DNA of 64,000 nt from Cephalotrichum gorgonifer (taxonomy: Eukaryota; Ascomycota; Sordariomycetes; Microascales; Microascaceae): contig ONZQ02000003.1 of NCBI GenBank assembly GCA_900312665.1, forward strand, positions 2,595,968 to 2,659,967, written 5' to 3'. This document shows positions 34,141 through 45,168 of the stretch, piece after piece. The number at the start of each line of letters is the position of its first letter. Position 1 is the first letter of the stretch. Both the position numbers and the translations under genes were made by a program. The notes below the pieces were generated by a model. It was not told where the DNA came from and searched no databases. It was given only the letters and a program-made list of their open reading frames with translations.

Positions 34141-35255
34141 CTAAGAGTCGAGCTTGTCCTTGAGGGCATTGTTCACGGGCGCCGGCGCAGCAGGCCCCTC
34201 GGGGGTGACATACGCCTTCGTCATGCCGCCATCTACCACAAAGTCCTAAAAAAAAAACCATGTTAGCCCGGCCAACCCACTCCTCCCCCCCCCCAAAACA
34301 GATGCAAACTCACATGACCATTAACGAAGCTGCTCTCATCGCTTGCGAGGAATACGACCGCCTTCGCCTGCTCGACCGCCTCCCCGAACCTGCCCGAGGG
34401 GAAGTGCACCTCCCTCCTGAGCCTCTTCTCCTTGTCGTCGCCGAGCCAGTCCTGCAGGAGCGGCGTGTTCAGCGGGGCCGGGCACAGGCTGTTGAAGCGG
34501 AAGCCCTCGCGCGCGTGGACGATGGCGAGCTCCCTCGTCAGGGCCAGCACGGCGCCCTTGGAGGCCGTGTAGGCGAGCTGCGGGGTGGCGGAGCCGACGA
34601 GAGCGACGACGCTGGCCGTGTTGACGACGGAGCCGCGCGCCTTGCCGTTGCGGCGGAGGGCGAGCACGGCGTGCTTGCACCCGAACCACACGCCCTTGAC
34701 GTTGATGGACTGCGTCAGGTCCCAGATGTGCTCGGGCGTCGACACGGCGTCGGCGTCGTCGGCGTGCATGATGCCGGCGTTGTTGAAGATCACGTCGAGG
34801 CCGCCCCAGGCGTCGAGGGCTTCGACTGCGGCCTGAACGTCGGCTTCCTTGGAGACGTCGCAGACCTACGTGATGGGCGGGTGTGCGGGTGAGTTAACAG
34901 GTCGGAAGGGAGGCAGCAGGCCCACGGGGCCCGGGATAGATGGGGAGGGAGACGCGGAGGATCTCACCTTGGTCTCGACGCGGACGGCGTCAGGAACCAG
35001 CTGGAGCACCTTCGCCTTTGCCTTCTCGAGGGCAACAGCGGAGATATCCGCCATGAGGATGCTGGCGCCCTCCTGCGCGAAAAGGATCGACGTCTCGAGA
35101 CCGATTCCGCTGCGAGTGTGGTCAGCGGTGGCCTGGCGGCGATGGGGGCGGCACTTGGGCTTGGGCTTGGGGCCGTCGCGTGGCGCGGGGAAAGCTTACC
35201 CGCCTGCGCCGGTGATGACGGCGTTCTTGCCCGCTAGACGGCCGTTGGGTGCCAT
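34141..35255 (-). CDS. short-chain dehydrogenase/reductase (classical SDR, probably NAD-dependent)
   Basis: Soluble NAD(P)-dependent oxidoreductase of the classical SDR family; substrate unknown. Exons on the minus strand: 35255-35200, 35109-34968, 34865-34314, 34245-34141, giving 284 residues. The Rossmann motif TGAGGGIG spans the first intron. An Asp ends strand beta-2 (ILMADIS), which favours NAD(H) over NADP(H). Further motifs are FNNAGIM (NNAG), a Ser-containing NTASVVALVGSA strand, the catalytic YTASK (YxxxK), and the C-terminal DFVVDGGMTKAYVTP, again across an intron. All four exon joins keep frame. The tail APVNNALKDKLDS is not a peroxisomal signal. It is 1.8 kb from the Fic gene, with a glutamine-synthetase-like gene beyond; SDR and such enzymes sometimes sit together in fungal amine or amino-acid utilisation loci, but nothing here proves a shared pathway. 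Confidence 0.92.
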
Positions 35256-37028
35256 TGTTGTATTATGTACTGGAAGTCTAGGAGGTATGGTGGGGATAAT
35301 GATACTGAGGTGGCCTTTATGTCACTGTAGCTCAGAAGAGAAAGGGTGGATGGTTTGGTATTCGAATTGGGGGGGAGAATGTGAGGAACGGGCGAGGGCG
35401 AGTGTGAGTGTGAAGGTGAGGGGCAATGGTGGGGTAGGTACTCATAGACCAGACACACCGAACCTTTGAATGCTTGCACAAGTAAAGCGAACAAGCTGAG
35501 ATCAGCACAACTCGACGTAAACGTCTTAGCAATGATTGCATTAATACCATACAAGCATAGAAGTATAATAGTACCTGGTGGAGAAGTCCGAGGCACCAAC
35601 CAGACCACGGGCCACGGATCGCAGATCGCAGACCGCCGCAGACTACGAGATCACACCAGCCACGGTTCCGAGAACCGCATCACGGAGGCCTTCCCGGCGA
35701 GATAAGATAAGGTCGATAAGAACGTCGTTCCTGTATCAACTGGGACACCCTTGGGTATCAATGCAAAGGATAACCTTTCCCTCTGATGGATGATTGCGAG
35801 TACGCTGGCCAAGAAAGAATAATAACCCATCTCTAGCTTTAGACAAATCTTGTTAAATATAACGAAACAGGAGAGACTGAGTGGAAAAGAAACTCCAGCC
35901 AGCTCTTGGGTACTAGTGCAACAATAACTCCTCCACGTCCAAAGCCCAACACCCAAACATGATGACTCTATTCCTGGAGAGTGGAGCGATTGATATGTAG
36001 GTATAGGACACAGCTATCGATTCGGTGTGCGATACCAACGCGGATTCGGACTCGCGTTCCCCTCTCGCGAAGGGTGCCGGCTGTGGGAGGTCTCGGCGCC
36101 GAGAAAAAGTATACAGTCAGATCGGACGGTCCCATTTACTGTTGGGTTGGAAGAGAGACTATAATATCAGGGATGGATCCAATTTTGGAGGCGGTCGCTG
36201 GAAAGTTGCGAATCAGCCCACTTCAGGCGGACCAAAGCACACTCGTCTTTCCTGGTGGAGCATCGCGCCAGAGAAAATGGTAAGGGTTGGGTGGCTCTGC
36301 CGAAGCGACTTTAAACTCTGGTCGTTGGCTATTATCAGCATTACAGCCCACCAGTCAGCATTCTGGTAGATCTGAAAATCGCTTATGAGAGGGAAGAGTC
36401 TGGAGGGCGTGGTTGTGGTGATGGTGAATGTCCAGCGGCGGTCCTGCCCAACCCGACTTGGAGCGCGGCATCATCATCCAGTCGACGAGACGCGACCCCA
36501 CCAAATCGACTCCAGAAACCCCCCTATCCACGAAGCGCGCACGACTCATCATTGTATATTCTAGTAATTTTTTTTTGGGGGGGGGGGGCTAATTTTTCTT
36601 TATTTGTATTGTTTACTTGATATTTTATTTAATTCATATGCGAACTGTTATTTCTAAAGTTGGTGATGCTGGTTGTAATTGGTGCTTATGCTGTCCTAGC
36701 TGGGGTGTCCACTGCAAATGGGCGAGGGCGAGGGGGGCCTGTGGCCGAGGCCCAGGTTTCGAACCCTTTCAACTTCTCTGGCGACGTTCATGTTCGTCTC
36801 ATAGCGTGACCCAACTCCAATTGTCGCAATATCCATCCGTGCTAGATATAGCTCTGTGAATGTATGAAGGCGCTCTTTACCAGTGTAATACCGCTCTAAT
36901 ATTCTCGTTAAAACTAGGGTCTGTATCGATAAACATCATGTTTCTCAGACTAGCAACCATGGTCTTGGCAATGCATGTATGCTCATAGTAAGGTACAGAG
37001 TCATCCGCCACTGAATATCCACCCAAAG
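35256..37028. other. SDR upstream / Fic 3' flank, no gene
   Basis: 1.8 kb without a recognised gene. A T10 followed by G10 run sits near 36569-36588. Confidence 0.5.
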
Positions 37029-38264
37029 CTACGGGTTCCCCTCAGACAACTTGAAATCCTGCAAGAACTCCATCTGTGTCGTCACAACCCGGAAGACAAG
37101 TTCATCGGGCTTTCCATCTTGCGCGTCTGAAATCATCTTCAGGTAGTCCTGGCGCTCCAAACCCATCATGAACGCGGGCAGATATCCATGCCGAACCATG
37201 TAATCGTGCATCATCATTCGTGAGACTCTTCCATTACCATCAGGGAATGGATGGATGGCCAAAAAGTATACCACCGCCTGGCAGGCAAGGATAAGCGGAT
37301 GTAACTTGCCATCGCGGTGTGCTTGATCTCGCCATATGAAGAACCGCTTCATGCATTCGGGCACCTCGACCGGGTAGGGGAAAATGCGCATCGGATTGCT
37401 TCTGACTTGGATCGGCGTCGAGCGGTAGTGGCCAAGCTCGACCCTTCTCCCGAACGGTGTGTGATAGTATTTCCCCCGACCAAGGTCTCTCATGGTCAAC
37501 GCAGCCAAGCACCCCAGTTCTTTCTCATCGAGCCCAGAGGTCCAAGGCTTCGCCAGCGCAGCCTCAGCGATCCAACGCGAGGCGACAAGGTGATTACGCA
37601 ATTCGGCAACCTGAGAGGGCTCGGCGTTTGGGATAAGGTGAGATTGATCAGGGAGGTCAATCTGGGAAATCTCGAGAGCTGACATTTTGTCGAGCTCGAG
37701 TGGTGCGAGGACGTCGGCAACCAGGTAATCATTAAGGATATGGCTCTCCCCCGGGGCCATGCGGTTGTCCTCAATTTGCACAGATTGGTGTGCATACTCG
37801 GCAACAAAACTCTTCGCGATCTCTCCCACCGGGATTCTCATAGAATCTCGAAGGCTGTCAATTTCTCGAAGGGTATCCTTGCATTTCTTTAGAGAATTAG
37901 AAAAGTGATAGGAAAAAAGCTGGAGAAGGACAAATACCTTCTGTGCTTTGATATAACCGAGTTTCTGGCTATCCTGTGGGTGAAAGTAGTTCTCCCAGAC
38001 CATTCCAGATCTACCCAGCTCGGTATATTCAACGCTATCCTTGGGTAGCTTCGCAAGCGGGGCGTAAATGATTCGGAGCTTTTTGTCTCGTTTCTGCTGG
38101 ATGGTGCTCGCACACCGGATGCCGAGGCGGCGGACAACATGGTGCTGGGCAGCTCGTCTTGCGAGGACGGGGGGGATGTTGACGAGCATGTTCAAGCTTC
38201 TGGATTGGGTGCAAGTCTCAAGTATACACAGTCGTTCGCAGGGAGAAACGTAGACTGATGGCAA
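37029..38264 (-). CDS. Fic-domain protein, putative AMPylator, possible mitochondrial presequence
   Basis: Fic enzymes transfer AMP (or related groups) from nucleotides to Ser/Thr/Tyr of target proteins. Up to 411 residues. The Fic motif HPFPDGNGRVSRMMM is complete (HxFxDGNGRxxR), so the catalytic His and the anion-binding loop are present. Upstream, SVQIEDN fits the S/TxxxE(G/N/D) inhibitory helix that folds over the ATP site, placed N-terminal to the Fic core as in class II proteins. The flap region RSNPMRIFPYP and LGHYRSTPIQVRS precede the motif. Two starts are possible: 38264, or the Met at 38189 giving MLVNIPPVLARRAAQHHVVRRLGIRCAS, Arg-rich and acid-free like a mitochondrial presequence. 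A 51-nt in-frame segment (VFVLLQLFSYHF region, about 37888-37938) has GTATTT...CTAAT...AAAG ends and may be an intron. No TPR or membrane segment is seen. Confidence 0.85.
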   Translation of the reverse strand: MPSVYVSPCERLCILETCTQSRSLNMLVNIPPVLARRAAQHHVVRRLGIRCASTIQQKRDKKLRIIYAPLAKLPKDSVEYTELGRSGMVWENYFHPQDSQKLGYIKAQKVFVLLQLFSYHFSNSLKKCKDTLREIDSLRDSMRIPVGEIAKSFVAEYAHQSVQIEDNRMAPGESHILNDYLVADVLAPLELDKMSALEISQIDLPDQSHLIPNAEPSQVAELRNHLVASRWIAEAALAKPWTSGLDEKELGCLAALTMRDLGRGKYYHTPFGRRVELGHYRSTPIQVRSNPMRIFPYPVEVPECMKRFFIWRDQAHRDGKLHPLILACQAVVYFLAIHPFPDGNGRVSRMMMHDYMVRHGYLPAFMMGLERQDYLKMISDAQDGKPDELVFRVVTTQMEFLQDFKLSEGNP

Positions 38265-39038
38265 CGCACTTAGACGTAGTGGGAGACAAAATTTCCAGTC
38301 TTGTTGATGTTCTTGTGCGGTCGAGAGTGTTCAGGACTAGCAGAGTTCGCGATCTGGCGGGACAGGGTTTTCATTAGGTACAGCCTCCGTTTTGACGTTG
38401 AATGGTCAACAAAACCGCGTCAGGCCGTACCTTCCCCAGCAACATGCCCCCTTCAACAAGTAGCCAGGACGCATACAGTCGTACCTTCCCTAGCAACCCT
38501 TCCTTTCAATTCAAGAGTGTCTGCCTCATCAATCATGAAGGCCACCTAGGCAAGGGCGAGTAACTCCTACTTCGTTAGGAGGAGCAGCACAAGCGTCCCT
38601 GCCACACTTGGTGGTCAAGTCAATTCAAATACTCCCTTTTAACGGCCACCAGGGTTTGTCAGGTCACGCCATCATTTCAATGGCACCTGAGGAAGAAGGC
38701 CGAAACGAAGGTATGTGGTCTGTCGAGCTGGTGTTTTGCGTTAATAAGGTACAAGTTCTAGTCTAGGGTAGATTTGAAAAAGGTGTTCAGCTTGGAAAGA
38801 TCTGAGCAGGTACGAGTAAGTCACATTCAACCGGCGAAGGGTCTGTGCGCTAACTGTCCTATCCTCATCACCCTCCTAACCTGGCGCCGCATCTTTCCCC
38901 GCAGTTTCCCCGCAAGAAAGATCCCACCGCCCATCCAACATCCTCCGTCCGTCCCAACCGCCCCCAACCGACCAACCCAAAAGAGAAAATTTAAATACCC
39001 GCCCACCATATTTGTACTCGTACCTAGCTACCCCCACT
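38265..39038. other. divergent intergenic region (Fic / GS-like)
   Basis: Shared upstream region of two divergent genes. Contains two near-identical 17-mers GTACCTTCCCYAGCAAC at 38427-38443 and 38481-38497, 54 bp apart, possibly a regulatory site. Confidence 0.5.
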
Positions 39039-40810
39039 ATGCCTACCCCCGCCATAACCCTCGACGCGCTCCCCGCGCTCCTCGAGCACGACACGTGCGT
39101 CAAGCTCGCCGGGGTTGACGTCGACGGCATCCTCCGAGGCAAGCTCGTGTCGAAGAAGAAGTTCCTCTCCGTCGCGTCGGCCGGCTTCGGCTTCTGCTCC
39201 GTCATATTCGGCTGGGACATGCACGACAAGACCTACTTCCGCGAGCTGGCCGTGAGCAACGCCCAGAACGGGTACCGCGACATCCTGGCCGTGCCGGACC
39301 TGTCGAGCTTCCGGAGGATACCGTGGGAGGGGAACGTGCCGTTCTTCCTGGTGGACTTCAAGGACCCCGACACGGGGGCGCCGGTGTGCGCTTGTCCCAG
39401 GGGCCTCTTGAGGGGGGTACTGGCTAGGCTCGGGGAGAAGTCGTGGGGGGCTATGGCTGGAGGTGAGTCCCTGCTTTCCGGAGTGAGCGTGTAGTACCCT
39501 ATCTGCGTGTGTTCTGTCCCGTGTGTCCATGTGTCCATGTGTGTGATAGTTTACGGTGGCTGTTCTTGTTTGCTCTGCTTTGGCCCATTTCCTCACCCAC
39601 TCCGCGACTAAACGACTTACTTCCCCGCCCTCCATCGCAGCCGAGTACGAGTTCTATCAGTTCAAGACGCCCGAATCCGCGAAGTGCGCCTCGCCCGCCT
39701 CCTTCCTCCAGTCCAACACGCCACAATCGCTGCCGTCGCTCACCGAGGGCATGTTCGGGTACAGCCTGACGAGGACGGTGCACAACAAGGACTACTTCTA
39801 CGACGTCTTCGAGACATGCCAGAAGTTCGCGTGTGATATCGAGGGGTGGCACACCGAGAGCGGGCCGGGCGTGTTCGAGGCGGCGCTGGAGTTTAAGGAA
39901 GTGCTGCAGATGGCGGATAGGGCCAGCTTGTTCAAGTACGTGCCCCTCCCACCCGAGTCTTATACCCAGGGCCTCCAACCTCCAACCCTCCAACCAGCAC
40001 GAATGACATCGGAACCTTGACCTTAACCCCCAATCGCTAGATATGTTGTCAAGTCCGTGTCGACAAAGTACGGCATAACCCCCTGCTTCATGGCCAAGCC
40101 CCGCCAGAACCTCCCCGGCAACAGCGGCCACATGCACCTCTCCCTAGTCAACGCCTCCGGCGCCAACATCTTCGCCCGCCCGACCACGGACCCCTCCCCG
40201 CCCTGGGCCGACGTGGCGAACCTCTCCGACGTGGGGCGCCACTTCCTCGCGGGCATCCTGGACGGGCTGCCGGACGTGATGCCCCTCATGGCGCCCACGG
40301 TGAACTCGTACAAGCGGCTGGTGGAGAACTTCTGGGCCCCCGTGACGGTGTCGTGGGGCCTCGAGCACCGGGCGGCGTCGATACGGCTCATCGCGCCGCC
40401 GACGGCCAAGGCGGGCGCCACGAGGTTCGAGGTCAGGGTCGGCGGCGCGGACACGAACCCGTTCTACGTGCTGGCGGCCGTGCTGGCGCTGGGGTGGAGA
40501 GGGGTGCAGAAGAAGTTGGAGATACCGTGCGCGCCGCTGGGGAAGGGGGAAGAGGGCGGCAGTGGGGTGAGGCTTGCGAGGAGCCTGAGGGAGGCGAACG
40601 AGAGGTTCATGGCGGCCGGGAGCGTGGCGAGGGAGGTGTTTGGGGACGAGTTCGTGGACCACTTTGGGGGGACGAGGGAGCACGAGATCCGGCTTTGGGA
40701 CGAGGCCGTTACGGATTGGTGAGTCTCTGTTGCTGATTTCTGCCTTTGGGGTATTGTCTACTAACGGGGATTTGTGTAGGGAGGTGCAGAGGTATATTGA
40801 GACGGTGTAG
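39039..40810 (+). CDS. glutamine-synthetase-like enzyme (GS-I/gamma-glutamyl-amine ligase type)
   Basis: ATP-dependent carboxylate-amine ligase of the glutamine synthetase superfamily, resembling GlnA-type and FluG C-terminal domains rather than the main eukaryotic GS-II. Exons 39039-39462, 39641-39935, 40041-40718, 40780-40810 give 475 residues. The start MPTPAITLDALP is preferred to an in-frame Met nine codons upstream. The N-terminal beta-grasp part includes GVDVDGILRGKLVSKKKF and SVIFGWDMHD. The catalytic core has FYQFKTPESA, EGWHTESGPGVFEAAL (E-x-E metal site type), KPRQNLPGNSGHMHLSL with the ATP-binding His, FWAPVTVSWGLEHRAASIRLI with the conserved Arg, and FEVRVGGADTNPFYVLAA. Such fungal enzymes may glutamylate polyamines or other amines. 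That is inference; the substrate is not visible. Confidence 0.9.
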
Positions 40811-43028
40811 TTGGGAGTGAGGGAGAAGGGCTGGGGGGCTGCGTGCTTGGGAGTTCTGCGCTGCTCGTTGCCCGTCGCTCGCATGCTCGTACAATAGATA
40901 TCCTGGTCCCGCGACATGGTTGGCAGTACGTATTACGGAGGAGTACAAGTGGTAGCTTTTGGACCCATGAGATATACGAACGGGAGTATTACCTATCTAG
41001 ATATTTACGTAGACTAGGCTATGATTTCTTTTTTCTTGTCTCCTTTTTATCACTTCAGCTTCTACCTGTCTTCTTCGAGCCCTCGAGTGGCGTGGCCACA
41101 GCTACATAATATTGACGACCATGCAAAAGAGAGAAGAAAAAAAATAAAGCAGCTCGTTCGCTGGGCGGTTGCCACGAGGTCTGGAGGATATGCAGGTTTA
41201 AGGAGTTGGCGGCTTACCTTAGTTACTCCGTCCTCTAGCATTACTGGACTAACTATCGATTATCAATTACCGGTTACGGACTCGGATATGGAAGGTGGCA
41301 TGTGTGCTTTTTCAGCTCTGGGCTGAATGTCCCCGGAGGGCAGAAGGTTACAAGCAGTTAGCGCGCGCGAGAAGGAGGGCGTTCGTGACCCCACTGCGTG
41401 GTCGCAATGAAGACCAAAGGGGCAAAGGACACGGGTTATTAATAACCTGTAGTCGTATGTCTTCAGCATGAGTAATACTGATAGTATTCTCGTGAAATGC
41501 ACCCACTCTGGCCCCTTTTGGACTTGGCAGCCTCAGTATGGTAGGGAGTGTATGTACGAACGGGCGCCATGTTACTCCGGATCCTCTGATTCTGATTCTT
41601 GATTCGGAAAACCCGTTTAAATGGTGGAGGCAGTGTGGGGTAATACGAGGAGGTCGGCTGCCCCCCCTTGCTCTTTAAAGAAACCCGACGGTGGCTGCGG
41701 CGGCGGGAGAGAAGAGCGCCACGGCTGGCATATTATTGGGGGCCGCCGTTTTTTTGGTGTGTACTTGTAGGTAGGCAGATAGGCCGCCGGGAAGCTATAA
41801 TATACTTGGAACAACATGCACGTCTAAGTGAGAAGAGGATGGTTAGAATGTAAGTGAGTGAGTGGTGTTTTCTGCTTGAAGAATTCCAAGGCTAGAAACA
41901 TCTACGTCAGCGTCAGCGTCCCTGTGCTGATCTCGTTCAATGTCTCGTTTTAAATTTCGTCGCGAGTTCGGCTTGTCGGTAGCTAGTGACCGGACTAGTC
42001 CGAGTACGACGACGAGTACGAGTTGCCTGACGGGAAAGGGAAAATACAAGTATGCTGCCAGGATGTGGGTCGTTCTGGTCCCCTCGACGGGAGGGAGCCG
42101 TAACTAGTTAATGCTATTACTTATACAGACTAAACGTGTAAGGACCACTGGTCAACTAAACTATTACGATCTAAGGAGTGGATACGTTATTACGGCGATT
42201 GAACCTTAGAGTATGGAAGCAAAGTAGTAACGTACCCCCAAGTACCTGCCGACTCGGCGCTGGGGCCACCCCCCCTGTACCCCGACCCTGCATCCCCGCG
42301 CGAAGAGTGACTTCATTTCCACCCTCAATTTCCGACCCTGCAATACATGTAGTAATACCTCCCCAAGTCCCATCTCGTCCCAATGGTAGTCTCGCGCCCT
42401 TCTCCACTCGACCCCGATCCGAACCCAAGGTTCTACTTCTCCCGCGCTGCCTGCCTCTCTTCCCCAAACCTGACCCAGCATCGAAATCGCATGAGGCTTT
42501 CCTTTTTCCCTCTTCTCGCCCCTCCATCCCCACACTCTAATACTTTCCTCGCAAATCACTAGGAGATTCGACTTTTGAACCTCTCTGCAAAGCCTCGCTC
42601 GACGCAACACACTCTCCCCGTCCGTTCGCTCGCTTTCGTTTCTCAGTCCTCTCTTCCGCGGTCCTTTTTAAGGAGACGGTTCCCGCAGAGATCGCCGATT
42701 GCCGATTTCTCGATTTTTCGGCTATTTCCCCCCTCCCACCCCGACGTCAAGGCACGTCACAAACGACACCTTCGATATCCGCGATCTGCGTCTGCGTCTC
42801 CACAACCGACTAAGCTTCGACTCGCGAACCGAATCATCTAGACTCCTGTCCTCCATTCTCACGTCAACCATCGAACCGATTGTTGCGATTTTACACCCGA
42901 ACCATACCAACGCCGTGATACCGGGATTCCCCACGTCTTGACACTCGTCGACGCCACCCCACCCACAAGGCTTCACTCCGGCATCAACCAAAACTTAACC
43001 TCCCACCCGATACTCATATAATCATACA
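40811..43028. other. 2.2-kb intergenic region, long Rho3 upstream region
   Basis: The last ~450 bp before the Rho3 start are C/T-rich and look like a long 5' UTR. TACAAGTA octamers at 41762 and 42045. Two overlapping 120-codon frames on opposite strands (about 42171-42540) have no motif and are not called. Confidence 0.5.
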
Positions 43029-44146
43029 ATGCCTCTGTGTGGAGGAAGCAAGACCGTCCAGCGGAAGCTGGTCCTCCTGTGCGTTCCGTTCCGCAACCCC
43101 CCCCCTTTTTTTCCCCTATCTCCCCTGTCGCCACCCCGGATCTAAGCGCCCACCCGTCGGGAGACGACATCCTCCCCCCCCGACCCTTCGTCTAAATCCA
43201 CACTACCCCTTATTGCCCTCCGAACGAACTAAACTAACGTCTTGATGCTGTAGTGGCGATGGCGCGTCCGGAAAGACGTCTCTGCTCAACGTCTTCACAA
43301 GAGGGTGAGTGCCTCTTCTCCTTTTGCATGAATTACATATTCTTCTGCGGGCCCAAGAGATCTGACATGGAATGCGCAGGTACTTCCCGACTGTCTACGA
43401 GCCGACCGTGTTTGAGAACTACGTTCACGGTATGTTTCCTTCCGGAGATCGGATGCGCTTGTCCGGGTGGTTTTTCCGTATGCGCCACATTGCCGCGGGT
43501 GTACGGGGCGCACCATACGGAATGCGACAATCCAATCGCCTGATCCATCCTCGCCACAGCTGGGGTCGAGCAACCGGGCTAACTTTTTCTCGGCATGTAG
43601 ACATCTTCGTCGACAGCGTGCATATCGAGCTGTCCCTGTGGGACACGGCCGGCCAGGAGGAATTCGACAGGTTAAGGAGTCTCTCCTACGGTACGAGGCC
43701 GCCTCTTCCCCACGCCACCCATTCAACCCCCCGCAAGAAGCTAACACCCCGCAGACGAAACCGACCTCATCATGCTCTGCTACAGCGTCGACAGCAAAGA
43801 TTCCCTCGAGAACATCGAGTCTAAGTGGGTGGGCGAGATCGCGGAGAACTGCCCCAACACCAAGCTCGTACTGGTCGCGCTAAAATGCGACCTACGCGAG
43901 CCGGACGACGAGGCCGACGAGGCCGACGGGGAGGGCCAGGCCGGCTCCGGGAACGCGAGGAAGGAGAAGAAGCCGACGATCAACTACGAGCAGGGGCTCG
44001 AGGTCGCGAGGAGGATCAACGCGTCGAGGTACCTGGAGTGCTCGGCCATGAAGAACCGCGGCGTCAACGAGGCGTTTACGGAGGCGGCGAGGGTGGCGCT
44101 TACGGTTCGGAAGGAGAGGGAGGAGGGGAAGTGTTCTGTTATGTGA
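43029..44146 (+). CDS. rho3: Rho3-type small GTPase
   Basis: Membrane-attached Rho GTPase controlling polarised secretion and actin at hyphal tips. Five exons (43029-43078, 43254-43304, 43380-43429, 43601-43690, 43755-44146) encode 210 residues, with every join in frame. The N-terminus MPLCGGSKTVQRKLVLL is the Rho3 signature. Then P-loop GDGASGKTS (most Rho3 have GDGACGKTS), switch I YFPTVYEPTVFENYVHD, G3 WDTAGQEEFDRLRSLSY, the Rho3-like DLIMLCYSVDSKDSLENIESKW, G4 ALKCDL, G5 ECSAM, and the prenylation box CSVM. CSVM with a final Met predicts farnesylation. Between G4 and G5 is an acidic, Glu/Asp/Gly-rich insert of about 25 residues (DDEADEADGEGQAGSG) in place of the usual shorter Rho insert. 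Convergent with the octanoyltransferase gene. Confidence 0.96.
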
Positions 44147-45168
44147 GGCGTTGAGAGGAGGAGGGGGAAGCCTGGTGATATATGAGGCGCTGGCAGGGCT
44201 CCCCTATTCGGGTGGGTGGAGTGGGTGTAGGGCGGAGGCCGAAGGGGGATTGGTGATAGAACGGGCGAAGGGGGGAGGAGCAAGAGGGATACCATTGCAC
44301 TTGCAACGTGGCGTTGGGAGTTGGATTCTTTTTGTTTGCTTTGCCGCTCTTCCCGCCTTCGCCTTTGTTCTTCCCTGCCCCCGATCGAGCAGACGAACGC
44401 CTGTCCGTGTTGTACAGACAGCTCCTCCGCAGCTCCCACTTCGCCGAACCAAACCGCTCTCCCGGCTAGAATTGGTCCTGCTCGAAGGAGTGGGCGCGGC
44501 CTAGCCCACATCCAGTTCGGATTCCTTTTTTTTTTCTTTGTTCTTTTCTTTCGACCTTTACATACTTTTCCCGCTTCCAACTTTCCGCACCATCTATTTT
44601 TATTTTTATTCTTGGGCGGGGGGGGGGCTTTCTTCTTCTTTTTTTGGTTCGCGAGCTTTACACGATGGGCGGGTGGGTGATAGTATGTCATGGCAGAAAG
44701 TTGGCTGTAATATTTATGGGGAGGCGGACGTGTATTAAGACTCGTTCTAGACGGGGGAGTGGGAGTGGTTGGTGAGAAGATAGAATGAGAGTGAATGGGA
44801 GGTGAAATACATGTCAGGAATTGCTTCTACGATTTTTTTTTGGAATCTTTTATAAGTTCTTCTACGGTTTGCTAGCCATAGGGGCTAGGTGGCTAGGTTT
44901 TCCAGACGTGACGCGGTATTGTTCGCTCTTGGTCGGTTTGAACTTACACCTAGAGTTCCTCAAGGGTTGAAAGTGCAGGTGATAGAAGAGATCTTGGGTT
45001 GCGAAACGCGCAGGTATTCATCAATATGTATTCTCTGGATATATATCTGGTGGGTTCGCAAGTCTTTGCTCCCCCCCCCCCCCATCTCTAATGCTATATA
45101 TTCTATTCAAACATGGTTATTATACAAGGGGCCCGCATCTAATACCTTGCGCGCCCACGCAAAATCAT
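44147..45168. other. intergenic, convergent 3' ends (Rho3 / octanoyltransferase)
   Basis: Contains T-, G- and C-homopolymers (near 44526, 44627, 45071). No gene. Confidence 0.5.

Noticed and set aside
36745..36780. Pol III B-box-like GGTTCGAAACC on the minus strand
   Set aside because: No matching A box or cloverleaf; the nearby GACG/CGTC hairpin has an eight-base loop without the invariant T.
42171..42540. Two 120-codon frames on opposite strands upstream of Rho3
   Set aside because: Low-complexity Pro/Ser/Arg or Gly/Arg sequences in C/T-rich DNA; likely UTR or promoter.
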